Assembly (NCBI GenBank): GCA_014584635.1
Contig: JACTML010000053.1
Span: 1-5,580 of the forward strand
Length of the DNA: 5,580 bases
Reading direction: 5' to 3'
DNA from: Nitrosomonas eutropha
Lineage (GTDB): Bacteria; Pseudomonadota; Gammaproteobacteria; Burkholderiales; Nitrosomonadaceae
The position numbers were made by a program, and so were the translations under genes. How positions within the stretch are numbered: the stretch's first letter is position 1; each line of letters opens with the position of its first letter. This document shows, piece after piece, positions 1 to 5,580 of the stretch. A model generated the notes under the pieces. The model saw only the letters and a list, made by a program, of their open reading frames with translations, was not told the origin of the DNA and searched no databases.

Positions 1-197
1 TTGAGAGAATAGATATGTTCCAGAACAGAGCGTCTGCCTGAGTTCATTTGATATTGTTGTAAATAAAAATTGGTACGAATTTTGTAACCGATAATCCTGA
101 GCCTAAAGCCAGATCAAAAGAAAGGAGATTGTCAATCACTTTATCAGTTACTTCTGTTACAGTACGGCCGGTATTCTTTTTTCAAAGAGGTGAGTTT

Positions 198-860
198 ATG
201 TATAAAGCAATAGTAGTAACTGCATCGCTGACTGCGTTTATTATTTCTGGATGTGCTGACATGACTGCAACACAGCGGGGATCTGGCACAGGTGCGTTAA
301 TAGGAGCAGGTACAGGTGCTGCAATTGGTGCATTGGCTGGAGGCGGCAAAGGTGCTGCAATTGGTGCCGGTGCTGGTGCGGCATTGGGAGCTGGCGCCGG
401 TTACCTGTGGTCGAAGAGGATGGAAGAACAAAGAATTCAAATGGAAAATGCCACTGCCGGAACAGGTGTAATGGTATCGCAAACAGCAGATAACCGACTC
501 ATGCTGAACATTCCCAGTGATATTTCATTTGATACAGGAAGTGCCCAGATCAAGCCGGGTTTTCGCCCGATTCTGGATAGCTTTGCAACCAGTTTGTTGA
601 ATAACCCTGGTACTCAAGTAACGATTATTGGACATACTGATAATACCGGTAGCGATGCGGTCAACAATCCGCTGTCTATAAATCGTGCGGCCAGCACAAG
701 AGAATATCTGGCCGGTCGTGGTGTTCCATTTCAGAGAATCCAGATTGACGGTCGTGGCTCATATCAACCGGTTGCTTCAAATGATACTGTTGCCGGTCGG
801 GCAAAAAATCGCAGAGTAGAGATCTATGTTTCAGAAACACAAGGTGGATCAATTCAATAA
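198..860 (+). CDS. YiaD-like OmpA-family outer-membrane lipoprotein with glycine zipper
   Basis: A 220-residue lipoprotein predicted to sit in the outer membrane and hold peptidoglycan non-covalently. Residues 1-18 form a signal peptide ending in the lipobox ISGC, so Cys19 would be the lipidated residue; Ala20 at +2 (not Asp) favours outer-membrane sorting. Residues 29-70 are a Gly/Ala-rich glycine zipper with repeated GAAIGA units, followed by a charged linker. Residues about 100-212 are an OmpA C-terminal domain: FDTGSAQIKP, GHTDNTG (Asp148), LSINRA (Arg163) and KNRRVEI; Asp148 and Arg163 match the diaminopimelate-binding pair of the family. Length and order match E. coli YiaD (219 residues). 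The start is ATG 198, with AAAGAGG at 184-190 seven bases upstream. An in-frame TTG at 129 would add 23 residues and bury the signal peptide. The S49 peptidase gene follows after 27 bases. The family and location are secure; the precise physiological role is inferred. Confidence 0.93.
   Translation: MYKAIVVTASLTAFIISGCADMTATQRGSGTGALIGAGTGAAIGALAGGGKGAAIGAGAGAALGAGAGYLWSKRMEEQRIQMENATAGTGVMVSQTADNRLMLNIPSDISFDTGSAQIKPGFRPILDSFATSLLNNPGTQVTIIGHTDNTGSDAVNNPLSINRAASTREYLAGRGVPFQRIQIDGRGSYQPVASNDTVAGRAKNRRVEIYVSETQGGSIQ
314..367 (+). repeat. 18-bp direct repeat within the glycine-zipper coding region
   Basis: AGGTGCTGCAATTGGTGC occurs exactly at 314-331 and again at 350-367, a spacing of 36 bases (12 codons). 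Both copies are in the same reading frame and encode GAAIGA. The repeat explains part of the glycine zipper and suggests internal duplication of a coding unit. It lies wholly inside the lipoprotein gene, so loss or gain of one unit would keep the frame. Confidence 0.85.
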
Positions 861-887
861 GCTCAATGAAGTGAATGACTGATATTT

Positions 888-1841
888 ATGGCTGATACAG
901 AAAATACCAATAAGGAAGCATGGGAGAGAGAAACACTGAAAAATCTGGTGTTCTCCTCTTTAAAGGAGCAAAAAAAAGCACGTAACTGGGGTATCTTTTT
1001 TCGTTTATTGACTTTTTCTTATTTATTTACACTGCTTTTTTGGGGATTGGGCTGGCTGGATGCTGAATCAGTAGGAGGGGGTAGCAAGCACACAGCTCTG
1101 ATTGATTTGCGTGGTGAAATTACTTCAGATGGCTTGAATAGCGCGGAAAATATCACTACCGGATTAAAGAAAGCATTTGAAGATAAAAATACGGCAGGAG
1201 TAATACTGCGGATTAACAGCCCTGGTGGCAGCCCGGTTCAGGCAGGTGCTGTCAACGATGAAATACACAGGTTGCGTATACAATATCCTGATATTCCCTT
1301 ATATGCTGTAGTTGAGGATATTTGCGCTTCTGGAGGATATTACATTGCTGTTGCAGCAGATAAGATTTTTGTAAACAAGGCCAGTATTATGGGATCGATT
1401 GGCGTACTGATGGACGGCTTTGGATTTACCGGAACGCTTGAAAAATTGGGAGTGGAACGTCGCCTGCTGACAGCTGGAGAAAATAAAGGATTTCTTGATC
1501 CTTTTTCTCCTTCTGATCCGGGGCAAAGAGAACATGCGAAAAAAATGCTGGCGGAAATTCATCAGCAGTTTATTCAGGTTGTTCAGGATGGCAGAGGAGG
1601 GCGTTTGAAAGATAATCCCGAAATTTTTAGCGGTATGGTCTGGACAGGGGCCAAAAGTATAGAGCTGGGCTTGGCCGATGCTTTGGGTAGTACTGATTAT
1701 GTCGCTCGCGAAGTAATTCAGGCAGAACGCGTTGTCGATTACACTGTTCAGGAAGGGATTACGGAACGCTTTGCCAAACGCTTTGGCCGGGTTGCAACAG
1801 ATTTGCTGGCGGATACCAGATTTGCATGGTTTATTCGTTAG
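888..1841 (+). CDS. Membrane-anchored S49 family serine peptidase (SppA-like)
   Basis: A 317-residue short-form signal peptide peptidase of family S49, expected to cut leftover signal peptides or other membrane-associated peptides. Residues 1-33 are charged and cytoplasmic, ending in KKAR. A single membrane segment spans about 34-56 (rich in Phe/Leu/Trp), which places the catalytic domain in the periplasm. The domain shows the usual S49 blocks: INSPGGSP (110-116), then CASGGYYIA with the predicted nucleophile Ser148, the MGSIGV strand (168-173) and AGENKGFLDPF with the predicted general base Lys200. The Ser/Lys spacing of 52 residues equals that of B. subtilis SppA (Ser147/Lys199). The length fits the single-domain form, not the roughly 600-residue E. 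coli SppA. ATG 888 has only a weak ribosome site. The 27-base gap after the lipoprotein gene, with no terminator between, suggests co-transcription. The family call is firm; the substrates are unknown. Confidence 0.93.
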   Translation: MADTENTNKEAWERETLKNLVFSSLKEQKKARNWGIFFRLLTFSYLFTLLFWGLGWLDAESVGGGSKHTALIDLRGEITSDGLNSAENITTGLKKAFEDKNTAGVILRINSPGGSPVQAGAVNDEIHRLRIQYPDIPLYAVVEDICASGGYYIAVAADKIFVNKASIMGSIGVLMDGFGFTGTLEKLGVERRLLTAGENKGFLDPFSPSDPGQREHAKKMLAEIHQQFIQVVQDGRGGRLKDNPEIFSGMVWTGAKSIELGLADALGSTDYVAREVIQAERVVDYTVQEGITERFAKRFGRVATDLLADTRFAWFIR

Positions 1842-1872
1842 GGCTGTTTAGGCGGGATTGACAAAGCTGACA

Positions 1873-3258
1873 TCAATGAGCTGAAGGCTGATCGATCTGA
1901 TTAGGGTGCCATGTTACAACCAATCCGGTACTCCCTTCCGGTGTTTGAAAGTTGCAATTAATCCCGATTCCGGCAACCCAGACAAGCTGATCTTCGCAAA
2001 ACAACAGGGGCAAAGTTCTACGTTCCCAGGGGGGGATTGCTGCTTCCTGCAAGATTTTTTTCAGACTGCGTTGGGGACGTTTACAATCCGGCTGAAATCG
2101 CTCTCCGCCAGATCTCGAGCGGATCGTAACAATTGACTGATCCAGTTTAGCCAAATCAATGCCTGCATTATTGTGTCGGGTAAATTCAAGTACGCCTTTC
2201 AACGGTTCAAGAGTCAGATACTGTTCACCGTGCCAAATAACAGGTGATATTGATTCCGACGAGAAATCGGAAGCTAAAAATTCGATTAGCCCGCGATGGC
2301 AGCGAATTTCCAGGGTATCTATCACAAATCGGAATTGGTTATCATTTTGTATGTTGCGTAGTTGGCGCAGAATTTCTTCCAGCTTTACAGAACTCGGTAG
2401 TCGAACCGTTTGTTGTGCCAGCAGATAACGCAACAAATTCTTGGCGCGGACGAAATCAAGTTTGCGTAAGCCTCGCAAGCTTAACTTGCCTGAATACATA
2501 GTATTTTCAATGTCTGTTTTTGCCAGTTCATCCAGTAGGTAAGCCGCTTCGCCAAGGTGTCGTGTAGAGCGAGATAATGTCTTGCGGTAAGCTGGATAGC
2601 GTTGTTCCAGTGCGGGAAAAATCTGGTGTCGCAGGAAATTGCGATCGTAGGAAATATCCTGATTGCTTTCGTCAGTTATCCATGACAAGTTATGCAATTG
2701 TGCATACTTCAGAATTTCCGAGCGCGGAATATTGAGGAGTGGTCTGAGCAATTTGAGGGTTTTTCCCGGTTCAAATAATCTGACTATTGGCATGGCACTG
2801 AGTCCTTTAACTCCTGCACCGCGCAACAGTTGCAACATCAATGTTTCGACCTGGTCATCCAGGTGATGTGCCAGCAAGATGTAGTCAGCCTGAATTTGCC
2901 TGAATATTTTGTAACGGGCTTCTCTGGCGACGGCTTCCAGGCTTTCCTGTGGCTGCTTACTGATCTTTAATCGGTGGATAGTTAAAGGGATGGCTGCGCG
3001 GTTGCAAAGTGTTTGACAGAAAGTACTCCATTGACTGGAGTGCGCACTAATGCCATGTTCGACATGAATTGCGGATACGTCTATTTGTACTGATTGGGAT
3101 TGGGAAAATTTTGTAAGCAGATGCAGTAATACTACTGAATCTACACCACCACTCAGAGCGATTACTAAACGATCGCCGGATTGGATTTGTTCGCCAAGGT
3201 TGTGAAAAAAACAGCTGGTTATCTCGTCAATCGGGCTGATTGATTTTGAATTTGCCAT
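1873..3258 (-). CDS. tilS: tRNA(Ile)-lysidine synthase TilS
   Basis: Cytoplasmic enzyme that uses ATP and lysine to convert C34 of tRNA-Ile(CAU) to lysidine, switching its decoding from AUG to AUA and its charging from Met to Ile; essential in most bacteria. The 461-residue protein shows the N-type ATP pyrophosphatase loop SGGVDS (36-41), the HHLDDQVET block (131-139), RGAG (146-149) and [12 protein letters not shown] (204-215). A middle TilS domain follows, then the C-terminal TilS domain with RSRSGGERF (380-388), RSLKKILQE (397-405) and PPWERR (409-414). It is complete and slightly longer than E. coli TilS (432 residues). I chose ATG 3258; a TTG at 3276 would add six residues but has no better ribosome site. 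The start lies 32 bases inside accA, so the two are probably co-transcribed and possibly translationally coupled. It converges on the S49 peptidase gene, with 31 bases between the stops. Confidence 0.95.
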   Translation of the reverse strand: MANSKSISPIDEITSCFFHNLGEQIQSGDRLVIALSGGVDSVVLLHLLTKFSQSQSVQIDVSAIHVEHGISAHSSQWSTFCQTLCNRAAIPLTIHRLKISKQPQESLEAVAREARYKIFRQIQADYILLAHHLDDQVETLMLQLLRGAGVKGLSAMPIVRLFEPGKTLKLLRPLLNIPRSEILKYAQLHNLSWITDESNQDISYDRNFLRHQIFPALEQRYPAYRKTLSRSTRHLGEAAYLLDELAKTDIENTMYSGKLSLRGLRKLDFVRAKNLLRYLLAQQTVRLPSSVKLEEILRQLRNIQNDNQFRFVIDTLEIRCHRGLIEFLASDFSSESISPVIWHGEQYLTLEPLKGVLEFTRHNNAGIDLAKLDQSIVTIRSRSGGERFQPDCKRPQRSLKKILQEAAIPPWERRTLPLLFCEDQLVWVAGIGINCNFQTPEGSTGLVVTWHPNQIDQPSAH

Positions 3259-4195
3259 ATCCCAGCAATCGGTCAAGACGTTTTTGCAATAGTGTTTCCA
3301 ATGGAACGTCTTGCAGTTTTCGAAGTGATTCCTGTAATGCCTGTTTGACGGATTGCATCACAGCTGGATAGTCACGATGCGCGCCACCAATTGGCTCGGG
3401 AATAATAGTATCAATTAACGCCATTTCTTTGAGCCGGTCAGCAGTAATGCCTAATATCTCGGCTGCATCTGATGCTTTGTCTGCGCTCTTCCATAAAATG
3501 GATGCACATCCTTCTGGTGAAATTACTGAATAGATTGAATATTGCAGCATCAAACTGGTATCACCCACGGCGATGGCCAATGCGCCCCCAGATCCACCTT
3601 CCCCGATAATAATGCAAATGATCGGAATTTTTAATCCTGCCATGACATAAAGATTTTTGCCTATGGCTTCGGATTGTCCGCGTTCTTCGGCGTCTATACC
3701 AGGGTAAGCCCCCGGTGTATCAATGAAGGTGATCAGCGGAATTGAGAATTTTTCTGCAAGGCGCATGAGACGAAGTGCTTTACGGTAGCCTTCCGGCTTG
3801 GGCATACCAAAGTTACGATAAATTTTTTCCTTGGTATCATGCCCTTTTTGATGTCCGATTAACATCACCGTTTGGCCGTTAAAATGTGCTAATCCGCCGA
3901 CAATAGCCCGATCATCCGCAAAATTCCTGTCACCGTGCAGCTCTTCAAAATCTGTGAAGAGATGTTTTATATAATCGAGCGTGGATGGGCGTAAGGGGTG
4001 CCGCGCTACTTGTGAAATTTGCCAGGGAGTAAGTTTTGCATAGACACTTTTGGTCAACCCCTGACTTTTTGCTTGTAAACGGGTGATTTCAGCCGAAATA
4101 TCCAGTGCGGAATTGTCCTGAGCAAAACGTAATTGCTCTATTTTTGCCTCAAATTCCTCAATGCCCTTTTCGAAATCCAGAAAAATATTTTTCAT
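3227..4195 (-). CDS. accA: Acetyl-CoA carboxylase carboxyltransferase subunit alpha
   Basis: Alpha subunit of the cytoplasmic AccA2-AccD2 carboxyltransferase, which moves the carboxyl group from biotinylated AccB to acetyl-CoA to make malonyl-CoA, the committed step of fatty-acid synthesis. At 322 residues it matches the usual proteobacterial length (E. coli 319). Visible family blocks are the N-terminal helical region [15 protein letters not shown] (5-19), [12 protein letters not shown] (65-76), ELHGDR (85-90), [12 protein letters not shown] (114-125), [14 protein letters not shown] (129-142), [15 protein letters not shown] (160-174), the glycine-rich [11 protein letters not shown] (198-208) and [11 protein letters not shown] (226-236). 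The biotin-carboxylase and beta subunits are not in the window, as is normal. ATG 4195 has no clear Shine-Dalgarno sequence before it. The 138-base AT-rich gap upstream carries a perfect dyad (4313-4329) but no promoter I would defend; TTTACA-like bases occur without a good -10 partner. Its 3' end overlaps tilS. Confidence 0.97.
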   Translation of the reverse strand: MKNIFLDFEKGIEEFEAKIEQLRFAQDNSALDISAEITRLQAKSQGLTKSVYAKLTPWQISQVARHPLRPSTLDYIKHLFTDFEELHGDRNFADDRAIVGGLAHFNGQTVMLIGHQKGHDTKEKIYRNFGMPKPEGYRKALRLMRLAEKFSIPLITFIDTPGAYPGIDAEERGQSEAIGKNLYVMAGLKIPIICIIIGEGGSGGALAIAVGDTSLMLQYSIYSVISPEGCASILWKSADKASDAAEILGITADRLKEMALIDTIIPEPIGGAHRDYPAVMQSVKQALQESLRKLQDVPLETLLQKRLDRLLGYGKFKINQPD

Positions 4196-4312
4196 GCAAA
4201 TTGGTATGGTTAAAGGAAGCAGGTAAGCGTGATGACACAGAGATTCTGCATCATATTAATTAGTTTGGATATTCAAAATAAAGGAATGTATGTAAAACTG
4301 AGAGCTAATATG

Positions 4313-4329
4313 TTTGCAGTTGCTGCAAA
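4313..4329. promoter_or_regulatory. Perfect 7-bp dyad upstream of accA (operator or hairpin)
   Basis: TTTGCAG-TTG-CTGCAAA is a perfect inverted repeat with a three-base centre. It begins four bases after the stop codon of the small metal-binding protein gene and ends 117 bases before the accA start, both on the minus strand. No T-run follows on either strand, so it is a poor intrinsic terminator. It could be a transcript-end hairpin that protects the upstream message, or a binding site for a dimeric regulator. The symmetry is seen directly; the function is inference. Confidence 0.4.
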
Positions 4330-4333
4330 GCGA

Positions 4334-4543
4334 TTATTGTTTGATGACCTCAAATCCGGCATCTGCTACTGCTTGGCTGAGAATTGTATCTCCACAGGAA
4401 CCGTCGTGCTGAATAATTGCATGTGCGTCGTTGAGCGAGACTTCAACATTACTTACTCCGGGAACCTTTTCTAATACAGCTTTGACGCTGCTGACACACC
4501 CACCGCAGGTCATCCCCTGAATATGAATAATAGTCGTTGCCAT
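4334..4543 (-). CDS. Heavy-metal-associated (HMA) domain protein, CopZ-like metal chaperone
   Basis: A 69-residue cytoplasmic single-domain protein with the ferredoxin-like HMA fold. The metal site GMTCGGC (10-16; Cys13 and Cys16) sits after the first strand, followed by the usual helix VSSVKAVLEKVPGV and strand NVEVSLNDAHAII; the C-terminal ADAGFEV block is also typical. Such proteins bind Cu(I), or sometimes other soft metals, and pass it to a P-type ATPase or a regulator. A third cysteine, Cys50, lies in the HDGSCGD loop. ATG 4543 is preceded by AAGGA with eight bases of spacing. That ribosome site lies in the loop of a possible five-base-pair hairpin (AGAAT/ATTCT, 4546-4561). No ATPase, CueR-type regulator or other copper gene is in the window, so the metal is not shown. 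It is upstream of accA but separated by 138 bases and a dyad, so it may be its own unit. Naming it copZ would be too specific. Confidence 0.9.
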   Translation of the reverse strand: MATTIIHIQGMTCGGCVSSVKAVLEKVPGVSNVEVSLNDAHAIIQHDGSCGDTILSQAVADAGFEVIKQ

Positions 4544-4577
4544 AGAGAATTTCCTTATTCTAAAAAATAAAACGAAT

Positions 4578-4608
4578 AAAGCTCAGCTTTACCGGAAACC
4601 TGAGCTTT
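4578..4608. terminator. Hairpin with T-rich flanks on both sides, probable bidirectional terminator
   Basis: AAAGCTCAG (4578-4586) pairs perfectly with CTGAGCTTT (4600-4608) around a 13-base loop. On the + strand the stem runs into TTTTT (4606-4610). On the minus strand it is followed by a T-rich stretch complementary to 4561-4577. It lies about 120 bases downstream of the YccA-family gene stop and just before the minus-strand HMA gene, so it would separate those two minus-strand units. The long loop and modest GC content make it moderate rather than strong. A regulatory role in the leader of the HMA gene is the alternative. Confidence 0.55.
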
Positions 4609-4668
4609 TTATGGTGATAATCGTCAGAACCTGCTCAGTGCCTTATTGAAAAGCACATTACGGTGTTA

Positions 4669-4696
4669 AAAGTGAACGCAAAACGTTCAATACTTT
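4669..4696 (-). terminator. Weak hairpin downstream of the YccA-family gene
   Basis: AAAGT-GAACG (4669-4678) can pair with CGTTC and ACTTT (4684-4688 and 4692-4696), with loop CAAAA and a three-base AAT bulge. Read on the minus strand, it begins 34 bases after the YccA-family stop and ends in a run of only four T. It may help define the 3' end of that transcript ahead of the stronger hairpin at 4578-4608. The short T-run and the bulge keep confidence low. Confidence 0.3.
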
Positions 4697-4730
4697 AAGC
4701 ACATTTCGCTTTTTAACCAGCACCAGGGCC

Positions 4731-5426
4731 TCAGTCTTTTTCACCGGATAAAGCTAACAATAACTGTACCAAACTTATAAACAGGTTATACAGACTGAGA
4801 TAGATGCCTAGTGTTGCCATGATGTAATTGGTTTCGCCGCCACTTACAATCCGGCTTACATCGAACAGGATAAATCCCGAGAAAAGCAGTATTGCAGCGG
4901 CGGAAATAGCCAGTGAGATTGCCGGGATTGCCAGAAATAAATTAGCCAGAGATGCCAGAATAACCAGTATCAGCCCCGCCAGCAAAAAATTTCTGAGAAA
5001 TCCGAAATCTTTGCGCGTGATCGTGGCTACGCTTGCCAGAGTAAAAAAAATGATACCTGTTCCTGCAGCTGCCAGGCCGATTAATCGAGCGCCATTACTG
5101 AACTGTAAAGCATATTGTAATAAAGGGCCCATCCACCATCCCGCAACAAAAGTGAACAGAAAAAGAAGGGCTATCCCCCACATACTGTTGCGTGTGGCGC
5201 TAACAGCAAACATTAACCCAACCATTGCGGCTAGCATCGCAAGTGATCCGATAACTGGAGATTGTGCCAGGAACGAAAAATCTGTATTAACACCAAAAGC
5301 CGAGCCAACCATGGTTGGAATCATGGTTAAGCCGAGCATTAAATAAGTATTTCTCAATACTTTGTTGCGTACACTTGGGTTCAATGCTGTTAGTGCGGGC
5401 GCTGCATATTTGTAGTCCGGTTGCAT
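4731..5426 (-). CDS. Bax inhibitor-1/YccA family inner-membrane protein
   Basis: A 231-residue, very hydrophobic inner-membrane protein of the BI-1 (UPF0005) family. Seven helices can be placed at roughly 26-46, 56-76, 82-104, 111-133, 145-166, 168-188 and 203-226. It resembles E. coli YccA (219 residues) most: NKVLRNTY (21-28) near the N-terminus, TRKDFGFL (137-144), SGFILFDVSRIVSGGETNYIMAT split across 183-205, and the final helix with SLYNLFISL (211-219). E. coli YccA binds and restrains the FtsH protease, while some BI-1 relatives leak calcium in a pH-dependent way; which applies here is unknown. Asp189 matches the first aspartate of the BI-1 pair, but Ser211 stands where the second is expected, as in YccA. 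ATG 5426 has GAGGG about ten bases upstream and a good promoter match behind it. The gene is probably monocistronic, with hairpins downstream. Confidence 0.93.
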   Translation of the reverse strand: MQPDYKYAAPALTALNPSVRNKVLRNTYLMLGLTMIPTMVGSAFGVNTDFSFLAQSPVIGSLAMLAAMVGLMFAVSATRNSMWGIALLFLFTFVAGWWMGPLLQYALQFSNGARLIGLAAAGTGIIFFTLASVATITRKDFGFLRNFLLAGLILVILASLANLFLAIPAISLAISAAAILLFSGFILFDVSRIVSGGETNYIMATLGIYLSLYNLFISLVQLLLALSGEKD

Positions 5427-5454
5427 ATCTTTTATTCCCTCTTGAGCTTAGCTA

Positions 5455-5483
5455 AATATAAACAGCTTAGGCTACCTTGAGAA
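5455..5483 (-). promoter_or_regulatory. Sigma70-like promoter for the YccA-family gene
   Basis: On the minus strand, TTCTCA (5483-5478, 4 of 6 to consensus) is followed by a 17-base spacer and TATATT (5460-5455, 5 of 6 to consensus). Transcription would start near 5448, leaving a leader of about 22 bases that includes the GAGGG ribosome site before ATG 5426. The geometry and position are good, but in AT-rich DNA such matches can arise by chance. Confidence 0.5.
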
Positions 5484-5487
5484 GGTA
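5473..5487. promoter_or_regulatory. Perfect dyad TACCTT-GAG-AAGGTA over the proposed -35
   Basis: Six-base arms around a three-base centre. The dyad covers the proposed -35 hexamer of the YccA-family promoter, a position suited to a repressor or activator site. The ACCTT/AAGGT arms recall MerR-family operators, but those are longer (about 19 bases) and sit between -35 and -10, which is not the case here. A chance hairpin is equally possible. Confidence 0.3.
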
Positions 5488-5543
5488 AAAGTTGCAATTC
5501 GATTTTGAGTTACGGGAATATCCATTTTATTAAGATGGTTTTT

Positions 5544-5580
5544 ATGGATTATTTATCTGGTTTCTTGTATTTGTGCATAT
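5544..5580 (+). CDS. Possible 5' end of a divergent gene, cut by the window edge
   Basis: ATG 5544 opens a frame reading MDYLSGFLYLCI that remains open to the end of the window. AAGATGG (5532-5538), an imperfect ribosome site, lies five bases upstream. An in-frame ATG at 5535 would add three residues. The residues look hydrophobic, as at the start of a membrane or exported protein, but twelve codons are too few to assign a family or prove coding. It would be divergent from the YccA-family gene, sharing the intergenic region 5427-5543. Confidence 0.25.
   Translation, partial: MDYLSGFLYLCI

Noticed and set aside
3..41. Possible C-terminal tail of an upstream + strand gene ending ERIDMFQNRASA
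   Set aside because: Twelve open codons to a TGA are too few to tell from chance, and no family can be recognised.
48..95. Promoter candidates for the lipoprotein unit (TTGATA at 48-53, GATAAT at 90-95)
   Set aside because: The two good hexamers are 36 bases apart and neither has a partner at 16-18 bases, so no promoter is called.
129..197. TTG 129 as the start of the lipoprotein gene
   Set aside because: It would add 23 residues before a clear lipoprotein signal peptide, and its purine run is only one base away, while ATG 198 has a well-spaced ribosome site.
297..482. 61-residue minus-strand open frame rich in Cys, Thr and Ser
   Set aside because: It is the antisense of the Gly/Ala-rich zipper; its odd composition simply mirrors repeated GGT/GCA codons.
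1299..1562. 87-residue minus-strand open frame inside the S49 peptidase gene
   Set aside because: It lies opposite the conserved catalytic region and shows no recognisable family or ribosome site.
1842..1872. A shared terminator between the convergent peptidase and tilS genes
   Set aside because: The 31-base gap has no stem followed by a T-run; termination probably occurs within the opposing gene or depends on Rho.
1906..2866. Several + strand open frames opposite tilS
   Set aside because: They lie antisense to a well-conserved gene, overlap one another and have no coding character.
4229..4474. 81-residue + strand open frame across the accA leader and HMA gene
   Set aside because: Over half is antisense to the clear HMA gene, and the rest is AT-rich leader with no family resemblance.
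4651..4705. 9-base direct repeat AAGCACATT (4651-4659 and 4697-4705)
   Set aside because: It is short, only two copies exist and nothing around it suggests a function; chance is likely in AT-rich spacer.
4828..5346. 172-residue + strand open frame
   Set aside because: It is fully antisense to the seven-helix YccA-family gene; long antisense frames are common opposite hydrophobic coding regions.

Overview
This window reads as an ordinary chromosomal segment of a Gram-negative proteobacterium. A betaproteobacterium is most likely, and the Nitrosomonas/Nitrosospira group fits the style of the proteins and the moderately AT-rich bases. That lineage is a guess from protein resemblance, because no search could be run. 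Gram-negative identity is better supported: there is an outer-membrane-type lipoprotein with a peptidoglycan-binding OmpA domain, a membrane-anchored S49 peptidase, and a proteobacterial AccA and TilS.

Layout: (1) Positions 1-197 are a leader with no convincing promoter; bases 3-41 could be the tail of an upstream gene. (2) On the + strand, a YiaD-like lipoprotein (198-860) is followed after 27 bases by a membrane-anchored SppA-like S49 peptidase (888-1841). They are probably one cell-envelope transcription unit. (3) That unit converges, with only 31 bases between stop codons, on a minus-strand pair read right to left: accA (4195 to 3227) overlaps the start of tilS (3258 to 1873). accA makes the carboxyltransferase alpha subunit for fatty-acid synthesis. 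tilS makes the lysidine synthetase that lets tRNA-Ile(CAU) read AUA. (4) Upstream of accA on the same strand is a 69-residue heavy-metal-associated (CopZ-like) protein (4543 to 4334). A 17-base perfect dyad lies between it and accA. (5) Positions 4544-4730 are intergenic and hold a hairpin with T-rich flanks on both sides (4578-4608) and a weaker hairpin (4669-4696). (6) A seven-helix Bax inhibitor-1/YccA family membrane protein is encoded at 5426 to 4731, with a recognisable sigma70-like promoter just upstream. (7) The right edge may hold the start of a divergent + strand gene, open to the window end.

The genes fall into four functional units: envelope integrity and protein quality control, lipid synthesis plus tRNA decoding, metal handling, and membrane quality control. 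I see no mobile element, CRISPR array, tRNA, rRNA, toxin-antitoxin or phage signal, and nothing that amounts to a new biological system. The items worth a second look are small: the accA/tilS overlap, the dyad before accA, the metal chaperone with no visible partner, the YccA residue pattern and the dyad over its promoter.
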